A stretch of 36,881 nt of DNA from an uncultured Gammaproteobacteria bacterium (GTDB taxonomy: Bacteria; Pseudomonadota; Gammaproteobacteria; Pseudomonadales; UBA5518): the NCBI GenBank assembly GCA_903928015.1, contig CAIYPF010000006.1, positions 1-36,881 of the forward strand, written 5' to 3'. The position numbers and the translations under genes were made by a program. Under the pieces are notes generated by a model. It made no database searches. It saw only the letters and a program-made list of their open reading frames with translations, and was not told the DNA's origin. This document shows, in pieces, positions 29,161-36,800 of this stretch (position 1 is its first letter; each line of letters opens with the position of its first letter).

Positions 29161-29180
29161 GAGCGTGCCACGCCCGCGAC
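29161..29180 (+). repeat. Degenerate REP-like palindrome after prfC
   Basis: Read on the plus strand it matches the core of the intact copies at 18 of 20 positions; the two differences break one pair and the CAT loop. It lies 15 bp after the prfC stop and ahead of the ABC-export operon. Confidence 0.5.
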
Positions 29181-29226
29181 GTCAGCCCTCAACCGCAGCC
29201 GGTGGCCGGAGGTCGCGCCGCCCGCG

Positions 29227-29232
29227 TATAGT
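29227..29232 (+). promoter_or_regulatory. Probable -10 element of the ABC-export operon
   Basis: TATAGT lies only 9-14 bp upstream of the adaptor ATG, so a transcript starting about 7 bp after it would be almost leaderless. The -35 region is weak (TGGCCG at 18 bp). No Shine-Dalgarno precedes the ATG, which fits leaderless translation. Confidence 0.4.
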
Positions 29233-29240
29233 CCGCAGCC

Positions 29241-30254
29241 ATGAGCGAACAGAAAAAACTCCTCGATACCCTGCGCATAGATCGCAGCGCTGCGCCCGAA
29301 AACGCCTCCTCCCTGCCGAAGGCGGCTGCGGTGCTGTTGCTGGTGGCGCTGGTCGGTGCCGCTGCGTATTGGGCCGGTTCCGCTGGCAAGGATGCGCCTG
29401 CAGCAGTTGCGCCAACGCCTGCCCCGGCGGCGGCCTCAGCCGCTCCAGCAGCCAGCCCCGCAGTCGCTCCCGAAGATGCCTCCGTGCTGAGCGCCTCGGG
29501 CTATATCACGGCCCGGCGCATGGCCACTGTCGCCTCCCGGATTACCGGGCAGCTCACCGATGTGGTGATCGAGGAGGGCATGCGTGTCGCGGCCGGCGAC
29601 GTGCTGGCACGCCTTGATGACAAGATCGCGCAGAACGAAGTCGATGGCGCACAGGCCCGGAGTCGTGCGGCGCTTGCCCGCGCGGAAAGCGTGAAGACGG
29701 ATCTTGCCGAGGCAAGGCGCGTACTGGCGCGTGTCGAGAACCTGAAGAAAACCGATTTCTCCAGCGAGGCCTCTCTTACCGAGGCCCGCGCCCTGGTCGA
29801 ACGTCTGACGGCCGGTCTTGCCAGTGCCCGTGCCGAGGCCGAGGTGGCGGACTACGCCGTGCAGGGCGCGCGTGAGCAACTTGCGCTGCACACCATACGG
29901 GCTCCCTTTGCGGGTGTGGTCACCGAGAAGACCGCACAGCCGGGGGAGGTCGTCTCGCCGATGTCGGCCGGTGGCGGCTTTACCCGCACGGGCGTCTGCA
30001 CCATCGTCGACATGAGCTCGCTCGAGATCGAAGTGGATGTGAACGAGTCCTTCATCGGGCGCGTGAGTGCCGGCCAGCGCGTCACTGCCACGCTGGACGC
30101 CTATCCCGAGTGGGACATTCCCGCCCGCGTCATTGCCATCATTCCCAGCGCAAACCGCGAGAAAGCAACGGTTCGGGTGCGCATCGGACTCGACACCGAC
30201 GACGCCCGCATCCTGCCCGACATGGGCGTGAAAGTGGCTTTCAAGAAGGCCTGA
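29241..30254 (+). CDS. Periplasmic adaptor subunit of an ABC exporter (HlyD/MacA-like)
   Basis: The 337-residue product has an N-terminal membrane anchor (about 27-46), an Ala/Pro-rich spacer, a lipoyl/barrel-sandwich domain ('VASRITGQLTDVVIEEGMRVAAGDVLARLDD'), a helical hairpin (about 128-205), and a beta-barrel/membrane-proximal part ending 'VRVRIGLDTDDARILPDMGVKVAF'. Adaptors of this kind bridge an inner-membrane ABC transporter to a TolC-type outer-membrane channel. It starts the four-gene cluster; the ATPase follows 16 bp later. No outer-membrane factor is in the window, so a TolC encoded elsewhere is presumed. Confidence 0.9.
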   Translation: MSEQKKLLDTLRIDRSAAPENASSLPKAAAVLLLVALVGAAAYWAGSAGKDAPAAVAPTPAPAAASAAPAASPAVAPEDASVLSASGYITARRMATVASRITGQLTDVVIEEGMRVAAGDVLARLDDKIAQNEVDGAQARSRAALARAESVKTDLAEARRVLARVENLKKTDFSSEASLTEARALVERLTAGLASARAEAEVADYAVQGAREQLALHTIRAPFAGVVTEKTAQPGEVVSPMSAGGGFTRTGVCTIVDMSSLEIEVDVNESFIGRVSAGQRVTATLDAYPEWDIPARVIAIIPSANREKATVRVRIGLDTDDARILPDMGVKVAFKKA

Positions 30255-30270
30255 ACCCCGGAGCCGCCGC

Positions 30271-30960
30271 ATGACCAAGCTGTTCGAACTGCATGACGTG
30301 GCCAAGCGTTTCCAGCGCGGCAAGGAGAGCATCACCATTTTCGACGGCCTGAGCCTCGGCATCGAGGAAGGCGACTTCGTGGCGATCATGGGGCCTTCAG
30401 GTTCGGGCAAGACCACGCTGCTGAACCTGCTGGGCGGCGTGGATCAGCCGAGCGCCGGCGAGATCCGCTTTGCGGGCTCGCGCATCGATTCGCTCTCCGA
30501 GACCGGGCTCGCCGCCTGGCGCGCCGCCAACGTGGGTTTCATCTTCCAGTTCTACAACCTCATGCCGATGCTGAGCGCCGAGCGCAACGTGGAACTGCCC
30601 CTGCTGCTCACCTCCCTTTCGCGCGCAAGGCGTCGCCAGAGTGTGGAGGCCGCGCTCAAACTGGTGGGGCTTGAAGACCGCGCGCGGCATCTGCCGAAGG
30701 AGCTCTCGGGCGGACAGCAGCAGCGCGTCGCCATCGCAAGGGCCGTGGTCTCGGACCCCAAGCTCCTGCTGTGTGACGAGCCTACCGGGGATCTGGATCG
30801 CGCCACCGCGGACGAGATCCTGAAGATGCTCTCCCTTCTGAACAACGAATTCGGCAAGACCATCGTGATGGTCACGCACGATCCCGAGGCGGCGAAGTAC
30901 GCGAAACGCGTGCTGCACCTCGACAAGGGTCGCTTCGCAGGCGAGGAGCTCGCGGCCTGA
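30271..30960 (+). CDS. ABC transporter ATP-binding protein (MacB/LolD-like)
   Basis: The 229-residue product is a complete ATPase of the MacB/LolD/DevA type: Walker A 'GPSGSGKTT' (41-49), Q-loop 'GFIFQFYNLMPMLSAERNV', signature 'LSGGQQQRVAIARAV', Walker B 'LLLCDEPTGDLD' and the H-loop 'MVTHDPEAAKYA'. It powers the two FtsX-type permeases that follow, forming a mechanotransmission-type rather than a channel-type exporter; substrates of relatives include lipoproteins, peptides and glycolipids. It is 16 bp after the adaptor and 22 bp before the first permease. Confidence 0.94.
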   Translation: MTKLFELHDVAKRFQRGKESITIFDGLSLGIEEGDFVAIMGPSGSGKTTLLNLLGGVDQPSAGEIRFAGSRIDSLSETGLAAWRAANVGFIFQFYNLMPMLSAERNVELPLLLTSLSRARRRQSVEAALKLVGLEDRARHLPKELSGGQQQRVAIARAVVSDPKLLLCDEPTGDLDRATADEILKMLSLLNNEFGKTIVMVTHDPEAAKYAKRVLHLDKGRFAGEELAA

Positions 30961-30982
30961 ACGGCGGCGGGTCGATGCTGCA

Positions 30983-32143
30983 ATGAGCGAACTCCACCTG
31001 ATCTGGCGCAACCTGGTGCGGCGCAAACTGCGCTTCGCGCTCACCCTGTTTGCCATCTTCATCGCGTTCCTGATCTTCGGTGTGCTCGGCGGTGTGCGTA
31101 CCGCTTTGCAGTCGGGCGTGGACCTGATGGCCGACAACCGTCTGGTCACCGTGAACAAGATCAATTTCACGCAGCCCCTGCCCATCTCCTACCTGAACAA
31201 GGTGCGCGCGATCGATGGCGTGCAGGTGGCCTCGCACTCCGGGTGGTTCGGCGCTTATGTGCGTGACTCGCGCAATGTGATCGTTGCCTTCGCCATCGAG
31301 CCCGAGAGCTACCTGCAGGTCTACGGTGACGAGATCAGGCTCGATCCGGCGCAGCGCGAGGCGTTCCTGCGCAACCGTCAGGGCATGATCGCGGGCGAGG
31401 CGCTGGCCAAGGCGCAGGGCTGGAAACTCGGCGACCGCATTCCCGTGCAGTCGAATATCTTCAGCCGCAGCGATGGCAGCACGACCTGGGAGATGGTGGT
31501 CGAGGGGATTTTCCGGGGCAAGGAAGAGAGCAGCGACACGCGGCGCATGTACTTCCACTACGACTACCTGAACGAGTCACGCGCCATCGGCAAGGATTTC
31601 ACGGGGATCATCGTGTTCAACACCGTGAATCCGGCCCGCAACGAAACCATCGCCCGCCAGATCGATGCGCTCTTCGCCAACAGCTTTTACGAGACGCAGA
31701 CCGACACCGCCAAGGCGTTCAACAAGGCCTTCATCGCGCAGCTCGGGAATATCGCGATGATCATCACCTCGGTGGTGTCTGCCGCCTTCTTCACCATCCT
31801 GCTGATCGTGGGCAACACCATGATGCTCGCGATCCGCGAGCGCACCACCGAGATCGCCGTCATGAAGACGCTGGGTTTCCGCTCGGAGCGGATCTTCCGG
31901 ATGGTGCTCGCGGAGTCGATGTTCCTCTCGCTGCTCGGTGGTTTGCTGGGCATTGCCGCCGCGCTGATGGCGGTAGCCGGTTTGCACAAGGCGCTTGCCG
32001 GGGTGCTGCCGGATCTGAGTCTGGGGCCTGCTGTGATCGCGCAGGCGCTGGCCATCATGCTGGCGCTGGGACTTGTGACGGGCCTGCTTCCCGCCTTCGC
32101 TGCGATGCGCCTGAATATCGTGACCGCGCTGGGGAGAAACTGA
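30983..32143 (+). CDS. ABC transporter permease (FtsX/MacB type), first subunit
   Basis: The 386-residue product has one N-terminal membrane helix ('FALTLFAIFIAFLIFGVLGGV'), a periplasmic domain of about 220 residues, and three C-terminal helices ('IAMIITSVVSAAFFTILLIVG', 'MFLSLLGGLLGIAAALMAVAGL', 'LAIMLALGLVTGLLPAFAAM'). The coupling segment 'IRERTTEIAVMKTLGFRSERIF' contacts the ATPase. This is the MacB/FtsX fold. It pairs with the next gene, one base downstream, as a heterodimeric permease. Confidence 0.93.
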   Translation: MSELHLIWRNLVRRKLRFALTLFAIFIAFLIFGVLGGVRTALQSGVDLMADNRLVTVNKINFTQPLPISYLNKVRAIDGVQVASHSGWFGAYVRDSRNVIVAFAIEPESYLQVYGDEIRLDPAQREAFLRNRQGMIAGEALAKAQGWKLGDRIPVQSNIFSRSDGSTTWEMVVEGIFRGKEESSDTRRMYFHYDYLNESRAIGKDFTGIIVFNTVNPARNETIARQIDALFANSFYETQTDTAKAFNKAFIAQLGNIAMIITSVVSAAFFTILLIVGNTMMLAIRERTTEIAVMKTLGFRSERIFRMVLAESMFLSLLGGLLGIAAALMAVAGLHKALAGVLPDLSLGPAVIAQALAIMLALGLVTGLLPAFAAMRLNIVTALGRN

Positions 32144-32144
32144 G

Positions 32145-33329
32145 ATGAGCCGCCTGTCCGCCCAGATTGTCGCGGTGGTCGCCATGAACCTGCGCAGCCT
32201 TCCCTCGCGTGCGTCCATCTCGGCAGTCACGCTGGTGGCGGTTGCGGTGGTGGTCACGGTGCTGCTCAGTTTTCTCGCCATGGCCAACGGCTTCAGGGCC
32301 ACCGTCGCCGGCAGCGGCTCGCCTGACGTGGCCATCGTGATGCGTGAAGGCAGCGAGGCAGAGCTGAACAGCACCCTCACGCGTGACCAGGTCAATCTCT
32401 TGCTCGATGCGCCCGGTGTTGCCAAGGGGCCCGATGGTCCGATCGGCTCGGCCGAGCTTTACGTCATTGTCGATGGCATCAAGCGCGAGGGCGGGACGCG
32501 CGCCAACCTGCCGCTGCGCGGTATCGGGCCCTCGGGTGTGGCCTTGCGTGACGGCGTGGAGATCGTGGAAGGCAGGATGTTCGCGCCCGGCACCAACGAG
32601 ATCGTGGTGGGTCAGGGCGCGATGCGCGAGTTCGCCGGTTTCGAACTGGGCAAGGAGATTCGTTTCAGCCGCTCTACCTGGAAGGTGGTGGGCGTGTTCG
32701 CGATGCATGGATCGGTCTTCGAGAGTGAACTCTGGGCCGACGCAGGCTCGGTGCAATCCCTGTTCAACCGTGGCAGCCGCTTCCAGACGATGCGACTCAA
32801 ACTGGAAAAGCCCGACTCCTTCGAGGTGCTGCGGGACTTCGTGAAGACCGACCCGCGCTTGAAGCTCGATGCGAAAACCGAGCAGGCCTACTACGCCGGG
32901 CAGTCGCAGCGCACCTCCGATCTCATCATGTATCTGGGCTGGCCCCTCGGTATTGCGATGGCCTTCGGTGCACTGGCCGGGGCGCTGAACACGATGTACA
33001 CCTCGGTGGCCATGCGAGCGCGCGAGATCGCCACCTTGCGAGCGCTGGGCTTCAGCGGCATTGCGACCTTTGCGGGCACACTTGCGGAGTCGCTTGTGCT
33101 TTCGATTGTGGGCGGCGTGCTGGGTGCGCTGGCGACATGGATTTTTTTCGACGGGCTTTCCGCGAGCACGCTCGGAGGGAGCTTCACGCAGGTGGTGTTC
33201 AGCTTCCAGCTCACGCCTGCACTGGTGTGGCAGGGCGCGGTGCTGGCGCTGGTGATCGGCTTTGCCGGAGGCGTATTCCCTGCCTGGCGTGCGGCGCGCA
33301 CGCCGGTGTCGACCGCGTTCAGACTGTAG
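32145..33329 (+). CDS. ABC transporter permease (FtsX/MacB type), second subunit
   Basis: The 394-residue product has the same design: N-terminal helix ('ISAVTLVAVAVVVTVLLSFLAM'), a periplasmic domain, then three helices, with the coupling segment 'MRAREIATLRALGFSGIATF'. The start overlaps the gap after the first permease by one base, so the two are tightly coupled. The stop codon TAG lies inside the foot of a REP-like palindrome (CTG-TAG-GAG), so the gene's 3' end is set by the repeat. This is the last gene of the export operon. Confidence 0.93.
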   Translation: MSRLSAQIVAVVAMNLRSLPSRASISAVTLVAVAVVVTVLLSFLAMANGFRATVAGSGSPDVAIVMREGSEAELNSTLTRDQVNLLLDAPGVAKGPDGPIGSAELYVIVDGIKREGGTRANLPLRGIGPSGVALRDGVEIVEGRMFAPGTNEIVVGQGAMREFAGFELGKEIRFSRSTWKVVGVFAMHGSVFESELWADAGSVQSLFNRGSRFQTMRLKLEKPDSFEVLRDFVKTDPRLKLDAKTEQAYYAGQSQRTSDLIMYLGWPLGIAMAFGALAGALNTMYTSVAMRAREIATLRALGFSGIATFAGTLAESLVLSIVGGVLGALATWIFFDGLSASTLGGSFTQVVFSFQLTPALVWQGAVLALVIGFAGGVFPAWRAARTPVSTAFRL

Positions 33330-33348
33330 GAGCGCGCCATGCGCGCGA
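33325..33348 (+). repeat. REP-like palindrome overlapping the permease stop
   Basis: It begins TGTAGGAG and forms GCGCGC-CAT-GCGCGC, then GA. Its first bases contain the TAG stop of the upstream permease gene. Compared with other copies the hairpin shows paired changes (C for G and G for C) that preserve base pairing. Confidence 0.75.
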
Positions 33349-33370
33349 GACCAGCCCCGGGCGTGGCACA

Positions 33371-33394
33371 GTCGCGGGCATGGCCCGCTCCTGC
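33371..33394 (-). repeat. REP-like palindrome, inverted partner
   Basis: GTCGCGGGCATGGCCCGCTC, then CTGC, in inverted orientation to the copy 22 bp upstream. It is nearly identical to the copy at 9586-9610. Together the pair forms a BIME-like unit between the convergent export operon and the glutathione peroxidase gene. Confidence 0.75.
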
Positions 33395-33411
33395 GCGGGG
33401 ACGGCGTGGAC

Positions 33412-33894
33412 TTATGCCAGCAGCGGCAAAATCCTTTTCTCGATGTCTTTCGGTGTTGATGTGGGCGCGAAGCGCTCCAGCACGTTTCCGTCGCGGCCCA
33501 CGAGGAACTTGGTGAAGTTCCACTTGATGCCTTCCGAACCCAGCAATCCGGGCGCCTGCTCTTTCAGGAACTGGTAGAGCGGGTGGGCGTTGGCGCCGTT
33601 CACCTCGATCTTCGAGAACATCGGGAACTTCACGTCGTACTTCGTCTGGCAGAAGCCGAGGATCTCGGCGTCGCTGCCCGGGTCTTGCCCGCCGAACTGG
33701 TTGCAGGGAAATCCGAGTACCGCGAGGCCCTTGGCCGCGTGGGCTTCGTGCAGCGCCTCGAGCCCTTCGAACTGCGGAGTGAAGCCGCATTTGCTGGCGG
33801 TGTTCACGATCAGCAGCACCTTGCCCTTGTAGGCCGAGAGTGGCTGTTCCTCGCCGGTGGTGGTCTTGGCGCTGAAGTCGTAGATGGTGCTCAT
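33412..33894 (-). CDS. Glutathione peroxidase (Cys type, thioredoxin-type GPx)
   Basis: The 160-residue product has the catalytic tetrad: Cys36 in '[11 protein letters not shown]', Gln70 in 'FPCNQFGGQ', Trp125 and Asn126 in 'KWNFTKF'. Cys82 in '[13 protein letters not shown]' is the resolving cysteine of thioredoxin-dependent forms. It reduces hydrogen peroxide and organic peroxides in the cytoplasm. ATG 33894 is preceded by GGAGACGCCC. It is divergent from the LexA-box operon and convergent with the ABC operon. Confidence 0.94.
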   Translation of the reverse strand: MSTIYDFSAKTTTGEEQPLSAYKGKVLLIVNTASKCGFTPQFEGLEALHEAHAAKGLAVLGFPCNQFGGQDPGSDAEILGFCQTKYDVKFPMFSKIEVNGANAHPLYQFLKEQAPGLLGSEGIKWNFTKFLVGRDGNVLERFAPTSTPKDIEKRILPLLA

Positions 33895-34002
33895 GGGCGT
33901 CTCCGGGAAGGTGTGTGACCGGCGCATGGTACATGCCCGCAGCGATGGCCGGATCACCCGCGCAGCGCCATTGCCCGAGCCGCAACGGGCGTGCGATCAT
34001 CG

Positions 34003-34018
34003 CTGTACAAATACACAG
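34003..34018. promoter_or_regulatory. Predicted LexA (SOS) box upstream of the exonuclease/GIY-YIG gene
   Basis: CTGTACAAATACACAG has the CTG-N10-CAG shape of the gammaproteobacterial LexA site and matches the E. coli consensus at 13 of 16 positions. It ends 18 bp before the ATG at 34037 and lies in the gap between divergent genes, so it can repress the operon to the right. This fits E. coli cho, a GIY-YIG nuclease gene under LexA control. Confidence 0.7.
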
Positions 34019-34036
34019 CCCTCGTCGAGCCCCCCG

Positions 34037-35461
34037 ATGCTGCGTGGCGACTACGCCTTTGTCGACCTCGAGACCACCGGTTGCAACCCGGTGCACGACC
34101 GCATTACCGAGGTCGCGATCGTCAGCGTGCGCGACGGGCAGATCACCGAGCGCTGGGAGCATCTGGTAGACCCCGGCATGCCCATCCCCGCGTCCATCCA
34201 GGCACTCACCGGCATCACCAACGATATGGTGCAAGGGCAACCGCGCATCGAGCGGTTGGCGGAGGAGATCCGCGAGCGGCTCGAGGGCGTCACCTTCGTG
34301 GCCCACAACGCGCGCTTTGACCACGGCTTCCTGCGCAATGCGCTGAAGCGCGCCGGGCTTGCCTTTCGCGGCCCGGTGCTCTGCACCGTCAAGCTCTCGC
34401 GGCGGCTGCACCCGCAGGAGCCGCGGCACAATCTGGATGCACTGATCGCGCGGCATTCGCTCGGCTGCGGTGCGCGCCACCGCGCCATGGGTGATGCCGC
34501 CGCCACCTGCGAGTTCGTGCTCAAGATGGCAGACGCGCTGGGCGGGGACACGATCGCCGGGCACGTTGCCGCTCTCACACGGCTTTCATCGCTGCCCACG
34601 CGCATTTCAGCCGAGGTGCTCGACGCCATTCCCGATACGCCTGGCGTCTACCTGTTCTTCGACGAACGCGACGCCCCGCTCTACGTCGGCAAAAGCATCA
34701 ATCTGCGCACCCGGGTGCTCTCGCATTTCTCCTCCGATCACAGCAGTCCCCGCGAGATGCAGATCGCACAGCAGACCGCGCGCATCGAATGGCACGAGAC
34801 GGCGGGCGAACTCGGCGCGCTGCTCCGCGAATCGCAGCTCGTCAAAGACCTCGTACCCGTCTACAACCGCCGCCTGCGGCGGCACGCCGCGCTCTGCAGC
34901 ATCCGCTGGAACGCAGAGCCGGGCAGCGTTCCCGAGATCGTCTCCGGGCCCGAGGTGGTCGATAGCGGGCTGCAGCATCTGCATGGGCTTTTCCGAACCA
35001 AATCCGCGGCGCGCAAGGCCCTGCTCGAGATGGCAGACGAGCACAAACTCTGCCCGCGGCTCCTGGGCCTCGAGAAGGGCAGCGGTGCGTGTTTCCGCTC
35101 GCAGGTGGGCAAGTGCTCGGGCGCCTGTGCCGGGCGCGAGACACCCATCAAGCACGCCACGCGTCTCGCCGAGGCCCTCGCGCGCCTCAAGCTGGTGAGC
35201 TGGCCCTGGGAGGGCCCCGTCGCCATCCGCGAGGCCTCGCCCGGGTACGGAGAGGATGTACACGTGGTGGATCGCTGGTGCTATCTGGGCACTTTCCGCA
35301 GCCAGGACGAACTCCTGCAGCGCGATCTCTTCGAGCGCCGCGCTGCCTTCGACATGGATACCTACAAACTGCTGGTTGCGCACCTGATGCGCAACCGCCG
35401 CGCCCGCGTGATGCCGCTTGCAGAGGCGGGCAGCCAGTTGCGTGCAGGAGCGCATCACTGA
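34037..35461 (+). CDS. DEDDh exonuclease fused to Cho/UvrC-like GIY-YIG nuclease
   Basis: The 474-residue protein joins two nucleases. The N-terminal 165 residues are a DnaQ-type 3'-5' exonuclease: 'YAFVDLETTG' (Asp10, Glu12), 'AHNARFDHGF' (Asp95), 'HRAMGDAAAT' (His148, Asp153). From about 195 comes a GIY-YIG domain: 'TPGVYLFFDERDAPLYVGKS', 'NLRTRV' and Glu265 in 'LLRESQLVKD'. Further on, Cys339, Cys352, Cys360 and Cys364 keep the C-x12-C-x7-C-x3-C spacing close to the Fe-S site of UvrC. The GIY-YIG part should nick damaged DNA as Cho does, and the exonuclease may degrade from the nick. ATG 34037 is fixed by the LexA box just ahead; a longer frame would run through it. The TGA overlaps the next ATG. 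Confidence 0.92.
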   Translation: MLRGDYAFVDLETTGCNPVHDRITEVAIVSVRDGQITERWEHLVDPGMPIPASIQALTGITNDMVQGQPRIERLAEEIRERLEGVTFVAHNARFDHGFLRNALKRAGLAFRGPVLCTVKLSRRLHPQEPRHNLDALIARHSLGCGARHRAMGDAAATCEFVLKMADALGGDTIAGHVAALTRLSSLPTRISAEVLDAIPDTPGVYLFFDERDAPLYVGKSINLRTRVLSHFSSDHSSPREMQIAQQTARIEWHETAGELGALLRESQLVKDLVPVYNRRLRRHAALCSIRWNAEPGSVPEIVSGPEVVDSGLQHLHGLFRTKSAARKALLEMADEHKLCPRLLGLEKGSGACFRSQVGKCSGACAGRETPIKHATRLAEALARLKLVSWPWEGPVAIREASPGYGEDVHVVDRWCYLGTFRSQDELLQRDLFERRAAFDMDTYKLLVAHLMRNRRARVMPLAEAGSQLRAGAHH

Positions 35462-35466
35462 TGCGC
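35450..35466. other. Hairpin over the stop/start junction
   Basis: GCGCATCA-C-TGATGCGC is a perfect 8-bp inverted repeat whose 3' arm contains the overlapping TGATG stop/start of the exonuclease and lipoprotein genes. It could hide the downstream start until ribosomes translating the first gene open it. AGGAG lies just upstream. Confidence 0.45.
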
Positions 35467-35742
35467 GCCATGGCGATTGGCATGGTGGCGATCCTGCTCG
35501 CGGGCTGCAGTCGCGTGGAACAACCCGTAACAAACGCCGCGCGCTTCGTGGCGCGCATGAGTTGCTCCTGCGTGTTCGTGACGGGGCGCGATCTGCCGGC
35601 TTGCCTCGCGGATCTGCCGCCAGAGGCCGCGTGGCTTCGCGTGCAGGTCGACGAAGCCGCCCGCCGCGTGCGCGCAAATGCCCTCTGGCTGCAGGGCGAG
35701 GCCCGCTTCGAGGAGGGACGCGGATGCCAGTTGCAAGACTGA
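35461..35742 (+). CDS. Small lipoprotein with four-cysteine domain, unknown function
   Basis: The 93-residue product has a lipobox ('AILLAGC', Cys16) after a short hydrophobic stretch, then a small domain with Cys35 and Cys37 ('MSCSCVFVTGRD'), Cys48 and Cys89. The mature protein should be lipid-anchored in the envelope, with disulfides possible. I do not recognise the family with certainty; the 'C-S-C-V-F-V-T-G-R' string looks conserved-type and adjoins serine hydrolases. The ATG is the TGATG overlap with the exonuclease gene, and the gene overlaps the next one by 19 bp. It is too tightly placed to be anything but part of the same operon. Confidence 0.7.
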   Translation: MRAMAIGMVAILLAGCSRVEQPVTNAARFVARMSCSCVFVTGRDLPACLADLPPEAAWLRVQVDEAARRVRANALWLQGEARFEEGRGCQLQD

Positions 35743-36800
35743 TCCTCGCGCTTATAGCGGCGTTGTCGTTCGCTGCGCACGCGGGTGAATTCCCCGGCGC
35801 GGAATGGGACATTGCGCCACGCGACGCCGCGCTCGAAGCGCATATCGACACCGCCTTCGCGCCCGATGCAGGCCCGGTGCTCTCGGGCGTGCGCGCCGTG
35901 CTGCTGGTGCAGGACGGGCGCATCCGCGCCGAGCGTTACCGCGAGGGTTTCGGGCCGGAGAGCAAGTTCATCTCCTGGTCGATGGGCAAGAGCATGGTCC
36001 AGGCGCTGGCCGGCGTGATGGTGCGCGAAGGGCGCATCACGCCCTCCAGTCCGCTGCCGGTGCCGGAATGGCAGCAAGACCCTTCGGACCCGCGCCGCGC
36101 CATCACGCTGGACGATGCCCTTCGCATGTCCACCGGCCTCGCCTTCAACGAGGACTATTCCGACCTGCAGAACTCCGACGCCATCCGCATGCTCTTCGGC
36201 GACGGCGCGCGGGACATGGGCGCCTACGCTGCCACGCGCCCGCTGATCCATCCGCCGGGCACGTTCTGGGATTACTCCTCGGGCACCACCAATATCGTCT
36301 CGCGTGTGATCCGCGATCTGTCCGGCGGCACCGAGAAGAGTTACCGCGGTTTCGTGCAGCGCGAACTGCTCGCGCCCATCGGCATCCGCAACGCGGTGCT
36401 GGAATTCGACGCAGCCGGGACGCTGATCGGCTCCTCGCTCATCTTCATGAAGGCGCGGGATTACGCGCGATTCGGGCTGCTCTATCTGCACGACGGCGTA
36501 TGGAACGAGCAGCGCATCCTGCCCGAGGGTTGGGTGGAGCGCGCGCGGCGGCCTACTGCGGGCTCAAAGGGGCGCTACGGGGCGCAGTGGTGGCTGTCGT
36601 TCTCTGATCCCGAGGGCGTGCCCACCGCGAAGCGCCAGTTTCCGTCCGATACCTTCATGGCCCGTGGGCATCAGGAGCAGGCGATTATCGTCATCCCCTC
36701 AAAACACGCGGTGCTGGTGTGTCTGTCGCTGATCGAGAGCGGGGATGTGTCGGCGTTGCAGGATTGGTTGGTGGGGGTGGTGTCACCGGAGGAAAACTGA
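35724..36800 (+). CDS. Secreted serine hydrolase (class C beta-lactamase/PBP-like fold)
   Basis: The 358-residue product has a signal peptide (about 1-20, 'LILALIAALSFAAHA') and a beta-lactamase-fold domain. The nucleophile motif SxxK is Ser86-Met-Gly-Lys89 ('ISWSMGKSM'), the second motif is Tyr184-Ser-Ser in 'FWDYSSGTTN', and 'FMARGHQEQAIIV' is the likely third motif region. Relatives are esterases, D-aminopeptidases or carboxypeptidases rather than true beta-lactamases; the substrate is unknown. ATG 35724 has GGAGGG upstream, although it overlaps the lipoprotein gene by 19 bp. It is presumably cotranscribed with the LexA-controlled nuclease. Confidence 0.9.
   Translation: MPVARLILALIAALSFAAHAGEFPGAEWDIAPRDAALEAHIDTAFAPDAGPVLSGVRAVLLVQDGRIRAERYREGFGPESKFISWSMGKSMVQALAGVMVREGRITPSSPLPVPEWQQDPSDPRRAITLDDALRMSTGLAFNEDYSDLQNSDAIRMLFGDGARDMGAYAATRPLIHPPGTFWDYSSGTTNIVSRVIRDLSGGTEKSYRGFVQRELLAPIGIRNAVLEFDAAGTLIGSSLIFMKARDYARFGLLYLHDGVWNEQRILPEGWVERARRPTAGSKGRYGAQWWLSFSDPEGVPTAKRQFPSDTFMARGHQEQAIIVIPSKHAVLVCLSLIESGDVSALQDWLVGVVSPEEN

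Noticed and set aside
33884..34036. N-terminal extension of the exonuclease/GIY-YIG protein
   Set aside because: It would be read through the LexA box and overlaps the divergent peroxidase gene; the exonuclease motif begins right after ATG 34037.
32891..34564. Long minus-strand open frame across permease, peroxidase and nuclease genes
   Set aside because: It overlaps four supported features including the LexA box and shows no coherent domain.
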